Below are positions 47,296 to 55,571 of a stretch of 64,000 bases of DNA, piece after piece (the stretch's first letter is position 1; the number at the start of each line of letters is the position of its first letter). Origin of the DNA: Lewinellaceae bacterium. Its GTDB lineage: Bacteria > Bacteroidota > Bacteroidia > Chitinophagales > Saprospiraceae. The translations under genes and the position numbers were made by a program. The DNA is taken from positions 3,410,001-3,474,000 of the forward strand of contig JACJYL010000001.1 of NCBI GenBank assembly GCA_020636105.1, in the 5' to 3' direction. The notes under the pieces were generated by a model. The model did no database searches and was not told the origin of the DNA. It saw only the letters and a program-made list of their open reading frames with translations.

Positions 47296-48054
47296 ATGGC
47301 ATATAAAATGGCTTTTTTAAGAAAATTATTCCTTTTTGGCGCATTGTTCACTGTCCTTTCATCCTGTGAGGAGCGCATCAATATCAAAGACTATTACTTT
47401 CCCCTGACGAAACTGGAGGAGGGTATGGTTTACGAATACCATTCCATAGGAGATATTCCCATGCCTACGATTTACTGGTATTATTACTCCACGAGAGAAG
47501 GAAGACAGAAATTCCTGAACGGCGTTTATGCGGAGGCTGATTTCATTCCGCGGCAAATCGTCAAAGAGGAATTCATCAAAACGGGCGTTTTGCTGAGTGA
47601 AGTTTCCATCAGCATGCCCGATTCAACCGGAAAAATGGCACAGATACCAGGGGAAGTGATCGCTGGCAACGTATTCCCTTACAATGTGGTGGAAGACGGC
47701 GGCATTTTTTTGTATAAAGTAAAATTCGACATTCCTGATGGAACGGGCAGTTCTGCCACCCTCATCAAAAACCGGCATTATGAGACCGATTCTACCATCG
47801 TATTCAATAATGTCATGTACGATTGTGTGAAATTTGACGTAAAGGAGCTGGTTGAATATGGCAGCGAGGCAGACGGGTTTACGGAACCTCCCTTCTCAGG
47901 AGTAGAATATTATGCCAAATCCATTGGCCTGGTTTATTATAAAAAACAAACCGAAGACAATACTTTTCTGGAATACACCTTATTTGAGCGCTATCCCCTC
48001 GAAAAGGCAGATCCCTTTTTGCGGGAAGAACTGTTGAAACTGGGGATTAAGTGA
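47296..48054 (+). CDS. Lipoprotein of unknown function
   Basis: A 252-residue protein with a lipoprotein signal: positively charged start, hydrophobic stretch, and lipobox L-S-S-C with the lipidated cysteine at residue 24, followed by E-E-R. The start at 47296 has an AT-rich context (TCTAATTA before ATG) typical of Bacteroidota; an in-frame ATG at 47308 would also keep the signal. The mature part is mostly beta-rich with repeated aromatic segments (T-I-Y-W-Y-Y-Y-S-T, Y-D-C-V-K-F-D-V). No named domain is recognised. It is convergent with the carbonic anhydrase gene; the 201 nt between them hold only a weak inverted repeat (48141-48152 with 48189-48200). Confidence 0.75.
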   Translation: MAYKMAFLRKLFLFGALFTVLSSCEERINIKDYYFPLTKLEEGMVYEYHSIGDIPMPTIYWYYYSTREGRQKFLNGVYAEADFIPRQIVKEEFIKTGVLLSEVSISMPDSTGKMAQIPGEVIAGNVFPYNVVEDGGIFLYKVKFDIPDGTGSSATLIKNRHYETDSTIVFNNVMYDCVKFDVKELVEYGSEADGFTEPPFSGVEYYAKSIGLVYYKKQTEDNTFLEYTLFERYPLEKADPFLREELLKLGIK

Positions 48055-48255
48055 TCCTATGTCAAGCCGCCCCTACTTATTCGGACCATTGGAATAAACA
48101 AAATATCAGAGTGACCCGATTCAGTATTTCTCTAACGTCAGAAGACAATGGGATGCAGATTTTAAGTCAGCAATTCAGAACCCGAATGCCCATCGTCTTC
48201 GGACGGCAGAAGAAAAAGTTGGATACAGACATTTGAAATTTCCGGGAGAAGGAAT

Positions 48256-49029
48256 TTATTCGTTATGAACCAGGATTGATCTTCCCTCCAGGTTTCTAAC
48301 CGGCCTGTAATTATTATGCAAAATGCCCTGAAACTCGGCAATTTGAGCCGCAGAAGCCGTGATCTTATTTTTCAATACATACCAATTTACCACTTCGGAG
48401 CAGGGGGGCGTGGTCAAAGAACCATTGTAATTATAATAACTGAGATTATCCGGTAACAATCCGGCAAGGTCTATTTCCGTTGCATGATCTGCATAAGATC
48501 CTTCCTCGTGTGGGAAATGTTCGAGAAACTGGGTAAATAATTCGTTTTCAGCTCCTTCCTCAATAAAAATGCCGATAACCGCGTAATTATCATCAGAAGC
48601 TTTATTTACAAAATGGACTTCCAGCGGATAATGCTGACCAGCCACCTCGTGTTCACTCAACCCGTGGTAATGGAACTGCAATAATTCATATTCCGTCCCG
48701 TTCAAGGTAACCTTGCTTCCAGCCTCACAAACAAATTCAATAGTGTGCCCGTTATTTTCAATTTCAACAGGAGTCGTACCATAATTCAAGGAAACTCCAG
48801 TAAGAGAATTGTCCTCAACAGCTCCTGTCAAATCAACGGGAGACTGGCTGATTCCATCACAAGCCGAATACCCGGTACACAAATCTACCCAATGATCAGG
48901 GCCTTCTTCCCCTGTATATGCCCAATGCACATCCGTACAGTCCGTTGGGATGGGTTTTTCATCCTTACAGTTTGAAAAGGTAAATAATAACATTAAACAG
49001 AAAAAAGTTGATTGTTTCAGTTCTTTCAT
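48256..49029 (-). CDS. Alpha-class carbonic anhydrase, lipoprotein
   Basis: Zinc enzyme that interconverts CO2 and bicarbonate, here outside the cytoplasm. The 257-residue protein has a lipoprotein signal with C21 after F-S-N. The three zinc ligands are visible as H120 and H122 (L-Q-F-H-Y-H-G) and H139 (L-E-V-H-F). Other alpha-CA marks are H-W-A-Y near the N-terminus, S-Q-S-P-V-D-L (61-67), the S-E-H-E segment (125-128) and the substrate-site S-L-T-T-P-P-C-S-E (204-212). Cysteines C57 and C210 are placed to form the disulfide seen in bacterial alpha-CAs. Full length. A palindrome and a -7 box lie upstream, so it is probably its own transcript. Confidence 0.94.
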   Translation of the reverse strand: MKELKQSTFFCLMLLFTFSNCKDEKPIPTDCTDVHWAYTGEEGPDHWVDLCTGYSACDGISQSPVDLTGAVEDNSLTGVSLNYGTTPVEIENNGHTIEFVCEAGSKVTLNGTEYELLQFHYHGLSEHEVAGQHYPLEVHFVNKASDDNYAVIGIFIEEGAENELFTQFLEHFPHEEGSYADHATEIDLAGLLPDNLSYYNYNGSLTTPPCSEVVNWYVLKNKITASAAQIAEFQGILHNNYRPVRNLEGRSILVHNE

Positions 49030-49110
49030 TTTAAAAAGATTTTTGATAGATAATAAAATTTATGACATCAAGTCGATTACTTTAAAACCGGAAATCATTT
49101 GTCTTAAAGG

Positions 49111-49118
49111 CAAATCTA
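49111..49118 (-). promoter_or_regulatory. Bacteroidota -7 box of the carbonic anhydrase gene
   Basis: Reads TAGATTTG on the - strand, an exact TAnnTTTG, 82 nt upstream of the start codon. A TTTG lies further upstream but at 26 nt, more than the usual -33 spacing. Confidence 0.45.
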
Positions 49119-49139
49119 CCCTCAATCTAGTACATGAGG

Positions 49140-49155
49140 GTACCCAAATGGGTAC
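49140..49155. promoter_or_regulatory. Palindrome GTACCC-AAAT-GGGTAC, candidate operator
   Basis: A 6-bp perfect dyad with a 4-nt spacer, overlapped by direct repeats of GTACATGA (49130 and 49152) and a further GTACC. It lies immediately upstream of the carbonic anhydrase -7/-33 region on the - strand. The same gap holds a direct repeat CCGAATGAATTC (49182-49193 and 49222-49233); the second copy is part of an AACCGAAT/ATTCGGTT hairpin that could help end the upstream regulator transcript. Confidence 0.4.
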
Positions 49156-49258
49156 ATGAACGTACCAAAGAGGCTATACAGCCGAATGAATTCAGAAAGA
49201 CTTGTAAAGGATAACATTTAACCGAATGAATTCGGTTATTACGGATATTGGATGAGTA

Positions 49259-52200
49259 CTACTTCAAATAGTCTGAAGGGGACTTACCGAAACGTTTTTT
49301 GAATTGTTGGGAGAAGTGTTTCACTTGTTTGTATCCGACCTCGTAGGCGACTGATTTCACCGTGGAATAGGTTCGATTTTCAAGTAGGGTACGCGCCTGG
49401 CTGAAACGGACTTCCTGTACGTATTGGGTGGGCGTCAACCCGGTGAGTTGTTTTATTTTACGGAATAACTGCGTACGGCTAAGTGCCATTTCATCGGCCA
49501 TCATCTCTGCGGTGAGGTTGAAATGACCGGCATTTTTTTGAGTGTACGCTTCGAGGCCTTCCAGCCAGGAACGATCTTCACCGGAAATGCCTGTGTACTT
49601 TTCTTGCTCGGGGGCCTCAAGTTGTGTTTTTTCGCGTTCGCGGTAATTTTTGATCAGATTACCCACCCTGGCCAGCAATTCTTCTTCCTCGAAGGGTTTT
49701 AACATGTAGTCATCCACACCTATGCGGAGAGCCTTTAATTTATCATGAAGCGCCGCACGGGCCGTCAGCATCACCACCGGAATGCCGCTCAGCAGGTCAT
49801 TGGATTTGAGTTTTTCGAGTAATTCAAAACCATCCATCACCGGCATCATAACATCTGAAATGATCAGGTCTGTTTTTCCGGCGACTCCTTCCCGGTTGAG
49901 CTTTTCAAGTGCTTCGGATCCGTTCGAAGCCGTTTCAATGGCATAATTCAGGCTGAGTACCTGTTTGATATAATCCCTTAGTTCTACATTATCCTCCACG
50001 ATCAGTAAGGTAGGCTTCTTGCCTTCCCCGGGCAAAGACATGATCTCATCAGGCCACGGCTCTGCGAAAATGAATTCCACAAGATCTGGTTCAGGTGCCC
50101 AAAGAGTATTGGTTTCCACCTGTTTCCTGGGCAATTCAAGCGTAAACATCGTTCCGACCTTGAACTCACTCTCCACCTTAAGGTCACCACCCTGAATGTG
50201 TGCCAGTTCGAGGCATAATGCAAGGCCTATGCCCGTTCCGCCCTGGACAGGAGCATCGGGCTGCCTAGATTGGTAAAAACGGTTGAACACATGGGGCAGG
50301 TCATCCGGATGGATACCCGATCCCGTATCAAAAACACTGAGTTCAATGGTCTCGAATTTGTCTTCAAAAACGACTTCAATGCGCCCCCCTTCCCCGGTAA
50401 ATTTCAACGCATTGGACAACAGGTTGTTGAATATTTTTTCGAATTTATTGGCGTCGATCAATAATTCAAGTTGTTCATCTGCGTGATATTTCAGGGTGAC
50501 CTTAATACCTCTCTGCTCTGCATAGGATTCATATTGGGCATTCAGCCTTTTTATCAAGGGTGACATTTTCACTGGTTCTTCATTAACGGTAAGGTCACCC
50601 GATTCCAGCTTGGAAAGATCGAGGATTTCACTCACCAGGTTGAGGAGGTTTTTTCCGTTCCGTTGAGCGGTTTTTAGGAACCGGCGGTTCCTTTCATCCA
50701 TTTGCCCGCTCTTGAGTACAGACCCTATCGGGCCTAGCATCAGGGTAAGGGGTGTTCTCAACTCATGGGAAACATTGGCAAAAAAGCGTGATTTGAACTG
50801 ATCCAGTTGCCGGAGTTCCTCTGCCTGCTGTTCGATGGTCTGTTTGTCTTTCCTGATCTGGATCGTTCGTTCTCTTACGGTCGCTTCGAGCTTTAGCTGC
50901 CGCTCCTTGAGCTGGCGCGTCTGCCAAAAATAGACCAGGGATCCGAGCACCACTAAAATAGCTGCCATCAAGGTCAAAAACCATCCCCTGAGGTAGAAAG
51001 GTTTGGGCACCACAACGAGTATTTTAAGTTCATTCCTGGACCATTGCCCATTTGGCATCTGCCCTTTGATATGGAGGACATGGCGTCCATAGGGAAGCCC
51101 CGAAAACCGGATATAATTTTCTTTCTGATAAACCCAGTCTTTATCTATCCCTTCAAGTTTGTAGGCATAATTGACCCTTTCCATGTTCATGAAATTCAGC
51201 AGCGCAAAATCGATCCTGAAAAACCGGTCGCTGGGCCTTAGAACGATCTGGTTGGTTTCCAGCAAATCATGCATTCTGTTCTGTAGCCGGTCCGTTTTAC
51301 CTTCAAAACGCTGAAAATCCGTGACAATCAGCGGGAGTTCCACATTGAACTGGCCCGACATGAAATTGGCAGGATCCACCTCTGTGATACCCGTCAGGCT
51401 TCCAAAGAAAATTTCACCCTTTTTATCCTGAAAGTGAGATATGCGGTTGAATTCATGGTGAGAGGTGCCGTCGGCGGAAACAAAAGCTACAGAGCTGAAA
51501 TTTTCTTTATTGAAACGGATGATACCGTAATCGGAAGACAGCCAAAGATTGCCGTATTGGTCAGGGTAAGCCGCATAAATGACTTCATTGGACAGTCCGG
51601 CGGACTTGTCAAAAACCCGGGTAAAGCCCTTCCTTTTGTCCCATCGGATCAGTCCCGATCCTCCAGTCGACAGCCAGTAAATGCCTTGCTCGTCCTGGTA
51701 AAAATGCTGGATATTGTCGTGGGGCAAATGGTGTTGGGTGTCCCCTTCCGTCCAATAACGGTCAATGACCCCCTTGTCGGGATCTATTTCAAAAATACCT
51801 TTATTGCTGCATGCCAGTAAATTTCCCTTGTCATTGGGATGGATAAAAAGGATATGGCTATCATCGAGTTCGGTGAATTGATTCAATTGGTCAAACCTGC
51901 GGAAATTTTTTTGTCCTTTTTCCAGTATCCAAAAACCTTTTTCGGTGCCCACCCACAGGCGCTGGTTTTGATCAAAATAAAGTTCCCATGCCACAGTGGA
52001 GGGTTTTCCTTTGTTGAAATCAAGTGTTTCCGTTGCGCCCGATACCGGATCGAAGGTATATATAGTGTTCAGACTTCCTATCCATAATTTGCCTTCCGGT
52101 CCTTTAACCAGGTCAAAATACCAACCATTATTCGTGAGAGATTTTTTTTGCAATAACAACTTGGGCTTTCCTGTTTCCAGATCCACCTGATAAAATCCCA

Positions 52201-53377
52201 TGGACTCCAGGGTGACGTACAGGTAGTTATCTTCTTTGAGGAGTCCTCTGCAACTCAGGTTCGCACTGGCATCGAACTCTTTTCTGGAAGTCAGGTATGT
52301 CCTGAAATTATTGGGATGCACATCAAGCACGGACACGCCAAAATTGCCCCCTATCCAGGTCCGCTTTCCGCTATCGACATACATACACCGGACCCCTAAC
52401 TGTTCCAGTTCAGGGAAGCTTTCCAAAAGGCTGAACAGTATCTCATTATCATGGTTGAGCAACACAACGCCATCGGAGGAGGCATTATCTGCCAGATCCT
52501 GGGAAAATATCCAGTTGGTGTTTTTATCAAAATCAAAGGGAACGATGCCGCTGATCTGGCGTTCCCAAGTGCTTCTGACAGGAAACATACCAGCCACCAA
52601 CCGTTGAAGTTGCCCCTGTTTATCCAGTCCGAAATAATAATTCCCCCCACCTCTGAAATAGGGCATGGAAGCCGCATCCAGGAATAAGTATTTGGTGTCT
52701 ATAGTTCCCCTGTCATAAGTTACTTGTGACAATATCTTGCCTTCCAGGTCCAGTTTGACCAGTTTGTTTTTATCCGCTACGGCCCAAATTTCATTTTCTT
52801 TTGTTACCCCTCCCGGCTCCAATGATTTAAAAGGTAATTCATAATGGTGCATGAGCCCATTGGTATCGACCCTCACCAGGAATCCATCTTTCTGGCTTCC
52901 AAAGATCACCTCTCCGGACCTGGTTGTCAGTATCCTGAAACTGACATTTTCGACAGGAAAGGGCAAAACCTCTCCATATTTCTTTTCCAGGGTGGTGATC
53001 GCCCCGGTATGGTGATTCAATAAGGAAAAATCGCCCCCCTCTTTGTATTCGAAAGGGATCAGCCAAAGGTAACCCTGAGCATCTTCGATCAGCTGGCCGA
53101 TGTGATTGGTGAGCAAACCATTCGCTTCCTGTGTCCATTTTTTGAACTGATGGCCATCGAACCTGTTCAAACCCTGGTTGGTGGCCAGCCAGATAAACCC
53201 GTCACAGTCTTCGGTAATGGCATTCACTTCCCGGTGCAGCAAGCCATCCTCTACATTGTAGCGGGTAAGGTTGGCCAGATATTCCGAAGCTTGTCCGTGT
53301 AAGGGGAATACGGGGGACAAACCAAGGAACAAAAAACCGAACCAAAAAACCTCATAAAGAAAGACCCTGAGTCTCAA
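49259..53377 (-). CDS. Hybrid two-component sensor/AraC regulator (PUL type)
   Basis: A 1372-residue one-protein signalling system of the kind that controls polysaccharide utilisation in Bacteroidota. Order of parts: signal peptide (1-30), a periplasmic sensor of two-component propeller repeats (about 30-700; repeated W-I/L-G-T-x-x-G-F/L motifs), a Y_Y_Y domain (about 710-785; Y-A-Y-K-L-E-G-I-D), a membrane helix (about 794-820), a kinase core with the phospho-acceptor in V-S-H-E-L-R-T-P-L (His about 871) and an ATPase domain (G-T-G-I-G-L-A-L). A receiver domain follows (S-D-V-M-M-P, Asp about 1174) and then an AraC-type helix-turn-helix (about 1260-1372; S-R-T-Q-L-F-R-K-I, ending G-K-S-P-S-D-Y-L-K). 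It probably regulates the sulfatase genes just upstream and possibly the fucose operon. Confidence 0.94.
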   Translation of the reverse strand: MRLRVFLYEVFWFGFLFLGLSPVFPLHGQASEYLANLTRYNVEDGLLHREVNAITEDCDGFIWLATNQGLNRFDGHQFKKWTQEANGLLTNHIGQLIEDAQGYLWLIPFEYKEGGDFSLLNHHTGAITTLEKKYGEVLPFPVENVSFRILTTRSGEVIFGSQKDGFLVRVDTNGLMHHYELPFKSLEPGGVTKENEIWAVADKNKLVKLDLEGKILSQVTYDRGTIDTKYLFLDAASMPYFRGGGNYYFGLDKQGQLQRLVAGMFPVRSTWERQISGIVPFDFDKNTNWIFSQDLADNASSDGVVLLNHDNEILFSLLESFPELEQLGVRCMYVDSGKRTWIGGNFGVSVLDVHPNNFRTYLTSRKEFDASANLSCRGLLKEDNYLYVTLESMGFYQVDLETGKPKLLLQKKSLTNNGWYFDLVKGPEGKLWIGSLNTIYTFDPVSGATETLDFNKGKPSTVAWELYFDQNQRLWVGTEKGFWILEKGQKNFRRFDQLNQFTELDDSHILFIHPNDKGNLLACSNKGIFEIDPDKGVIDRYWTEGDTQHHLPHDNIQHFYQDEQGIYWLSTGGSGLIRWDKRKGFTRVFDKSAGLSNEVIYAAYPDQYGNLWLSSDYGIIRFNKENFSSVAFVSADGTSHHEFNRISHFQDKKGEIFFGSLTGITEVDPANFMSGQFNVELPLIVTDFQRFEGKTDRLQNRMHDLLETNQIVLRPSDRFFRIDFALLNFMNMERVNYAYKLEGIDKDWVYQKENYIRFSGLPYGRHVLHIKGQMPNGQWSRNELKILVVVPKPFYLRGWFLTLMAAILVVLGSLVYFWQTRQLKERQLKLEATVRERTIQIRKDKQTIEQQAEELRQLDQFKSRFFANVSHELRTPLTLMLGPIGSVLKSGQMDERNRRFLKTAQRNGKNLLNLVSEILDLSKLESGDLTVNEEPVKMSPLIKRLNAQYESYAEQRGIKVTLKYHADEQLELLIDANKFEKIFNNLLSNALKFTGEGGRIEVVFEDKFETIELSVFDTGSGIHPDDLPHVFNRFYQSRQPDAPVQGGTGIGLALCLELAHIQGGDLKVESEFKVGTMFTLELPRKQVETNTLWAPEPDLVEFIFAEPWPDEIMSLPGEGKKPTLLIVEDNVELRDYIKQVLSLNYAIETASNGSEALEKLNREGVAGKTDLIISDVMMPVMDGFELLEKLKSNDLLSGIPVVMLTARAALHDKLKALRIGVDDYMLKPFEEEELLARVGNLIKNYREREKTQLEAPEQEKYTGISGEDRSWLEGLEAYTQKNAGHFNLTAEMMADEMALSRTQLFRKIKQLTGLTPTQYVQEVRFSQARTLLENRTYSTVKSVAYEVGYKQVKHFSQQFKKRFGKSPSDYLK

Positions 53378-53610
53378 TATTCAGATTTTTTATAGGGGTT
53401 GATGCAAAATCAATTAAACCGGTTTGGGAGCAATGATGGAGTGCCTAACTCTTGTCCATAAAAGTCAATGGATTTGAAAGGTTATGCAAGAATAGGGAAT
53501 TTTTTAATATTTTAAAAACGGTGCACCGGCAAAGCACAAGGAAACTCCCAATTTCAACGCTGGAAAGGTATCCATATATGCTTTATTTAACTTGATTCCG
53601 TCAGCACCCT

Positions 53611-55560
53611 TCATTCCACCATAATTTCATCGATAAACAGCCACGCATCGCCTCCGGCTCCATCGTGCCATTCCGGACATTTTCCGACGTTTTGGGCCTG
53701 TACTTTTATGAATCTTGTTATTTGACCTACCCTCAAATTTATATTTCTGGACAGGGTTTCATAACGCTCTGCAACAGGGTATTCAAAGGTCTCCACGGCC
53801 TTAAATTTTTTACCGTCACCGGAAATAAGAACGGTTACCTGTGTCGGTGCGAATATCCATGACCCCTGTTCCTCCAGGAAATTAGCGCTGACCATTTTTA
53901 CCATTTCCTCCTTCCCCAGGTCGATCACGGCCTCAAAATCATTGCCCCAATATCCCAGCCACCGGCCGTCTTTAAAATCGTAGCTGCCCAAAACGCCGTC
54001 CGTCAGGGAACGACTTCCGTTTCCGGGATAGTTTTCATTGGGCGGATCTTTCAATTGCACCGTTTTGTTCAGGGCCTTGTGTCTGATAAAGATTTCGGAT
54101 TTGGCACCCAGTCTTCCGGGTTCACGCACCTCACTTCCTTTCCTTTTGGTGAAAGCATCGCCCAGGGTCACCCGCGCCTGTTCGCCTAAAACCTGCAACC
54201 GTTCCACGATGTCGGGATGCTGATCGGCTACATTATCCTTTTCGCTGATATCCGTTTTCAGGTTATACAATTCGAGGCCGCATTCTCCGCGTGAATAGGG
54301 TCCCGGAAAACCATCCCTGCCGGGTTCCACGCCCTCGTAAGACCTGTACACATGCGGGAAAACAAGTTTCCAGTCGCCTTCCCGGACCCCACACAATCCT
54401 TTATCGTAGTAATAAAAAAAAGTGTTGCGGGGATTGGCCTCTGCCTGCCCTTCCATCAGCGGTAAAATATTCACCCCGTCGATCTTGTTGCCAGACAAGG
54501 GGGTTTCTGTAATAGCCGAAAGGGTGGGCAGAATGTCAATGGCAGAAGCCATTTTTTCACAAACGGTCCCTTCTGTTATATGCCCCGGCCACTTCATGAT
54601 GCAAGGCACGCGGGGGCCGCCTTCCCACATAGTGCCTTTGCCTTCGCGGAGGGGCAGTGCGCTGCCGGCGTGGTTGCCAAAATTGAGCCAGGGACCATTG
54701 TCGCTGGTAAAAATGACGAGGGTATTGTCCTCGACCCCGGAATCCTTCAGGGCTTGCAAAACCTGGCCCACCGACCAGTCGACCTCCATCACCACATCGC
54801 CAAAAAGCCCTTGTTTGCTCTTTCCCTTAAATTTTTCGGAAACCGCAATGGGAACATGTACCATGGAATGCGGCAGGTACAAAAAGAAAGGATTCTTTTT
54901 GTTCTTTTTAATAAAATCAACCGCTCTTTCCGTATAGCGGGTGGTCAGGGTGGCCTGGTCCTCCAGGGTGCCGATCTCTGCTATTTTTTTAAAGCCGTCA
55001 ATCAACGGAAGCGGCGGATATCTTTTTTTGCCGTTGGGCACCCCGTCAAAGCCTACCGGCCACATGTCATTGGAATAAGGCAGACCGAGGTATTCGTCAA
55101 AGCCCTGGGTCAGCGGCAGGAAAATGGAATCATGCCCCAGGTGCCATTTGCCGAAAATGGCCGTGGCATAATCTTTCTTTTTGAGCAATTCTGCAATGGT
55201 CTCTTCATTGGGGTTCAAGCCTATTTTGGCATTGGGATTCAGGGCGCCTGCAATGCCGACCCGTTCCGCATAACAGCCCGTCAGGAGTGAACTTCGGGAA
55301 GCACTGCACACCGCTGTGGAGGCGTAAAAATCCGTAAACCGCATGCCTTCGGAAGCCAACTGATCCAGATTGGGCGTTTCATATCCTTGGGCTCCATAAA
55401 CGCCTACATCGGCATATCCCATGTCGTCGATAAAAATGAGGACAATGTTGGGCAGTTTTGGCTCTTTTTCCGCGCATTGGGAAAAGGCAGCCATAATGAT
55501 GGCCATAACCATTAACACCTTACTCACACGAGCAAACCCGCTGATTCTATTTTTCTTCAT
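53611..55560 (-). CDS. Exported formylglycine-dependent sulfatase 1
   Basis: A 649-residue S1-family sulfatase that hydrolyses sulfate esters. N-terminal signal with a likely lipidated C29 (F-S-Q-C). The metal-site acids are D45/D46 (F-I-D-D-M-G-Y) and the catalytic signature C-S-A-S-R lies at 85-89, where C85 is the residue converted to formylglycine by a sulfatase-maturing enzyme. Other conserved segments are G-K-W-H-L-G and T-S-D-N-G-P-W. Residues about 530-649 form a discoidin-like beta sandwich (L-G-Y-W-G-N-D-F-E-A-V-I-D-L-G and R-F-I-K-V-Q-A-Q-N) that also occurs in the neighbouring sulfatase. It starts 12 nt after that sulfatase and is co-transcribed with it. The substrate is not determined by sequence alone. 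Confidence 0.92.
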   Translation of the reverse strand: MKKNRISGFARVSKVLMVMAIIMAAFSQCAEKEPKLPNIVLIFIDDMGYADVGVYGAQGYETPNLDQLASEGMRFTDFYASTAVCSASRSSLLTGCYAERVGIAGALNPNAKIGLNPNEETIAELLKKKDYATAIFGKWHLGHDSIFLPLTQGFDEYLGLPYSNDMWPVGFDGVPNGKKRYPPLPLIDGFKKIAEIGTLEDQATLTTRYTERAVDFIKKNKKNPFFLYLPHSMVHVPIAVSEKFKGKSKQGLFGDVVMEVDWSVGQVLQALKDSGVEDNTLVIFTSDNGPWLNFGNHAGSALPLREGKGTMWEGGPRVPCIMKWPGHITEGTVCEKMASAIDILPTLSAITETPLSGNKIDGVNILPLMEGQAEANPRNTFFYYYDKGLCGVREGDWKLVFPHVYRSYEGVEPGRDGFPGPYSRGECGLELYNLKTDISEKDNVADQHPDIVERLQVLGEQARVTLGDAFTKRKGSEVREPGRLGAKSEIFIRHKALNKTVQLKDPPNENYPGNGSRSLTDGVLGSYDFKDGRWLGYWGNDFEAVIDLGKEEMVKMVSANFLEEQGSWIFAPTQVTVLISGDGKKFKAVETFEYPVAERYETLSRNINLRVGQITRFIKVQAQNVGKCPEWHDGAGGDAWLFIDEIMVE

Positions 55561-55571
55561 GTCCTTGAATT

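Noticed and set aside
48055..48255. Small frame and weak inverted repeat between the convergent lipoprotein and carbonic anhydrase genes
   Set aside because: The frame overlaps the lipoprotein stop codon and has no features; the inverted repeat has an about 36-nt loop and no T run, too weak to call a terminator.
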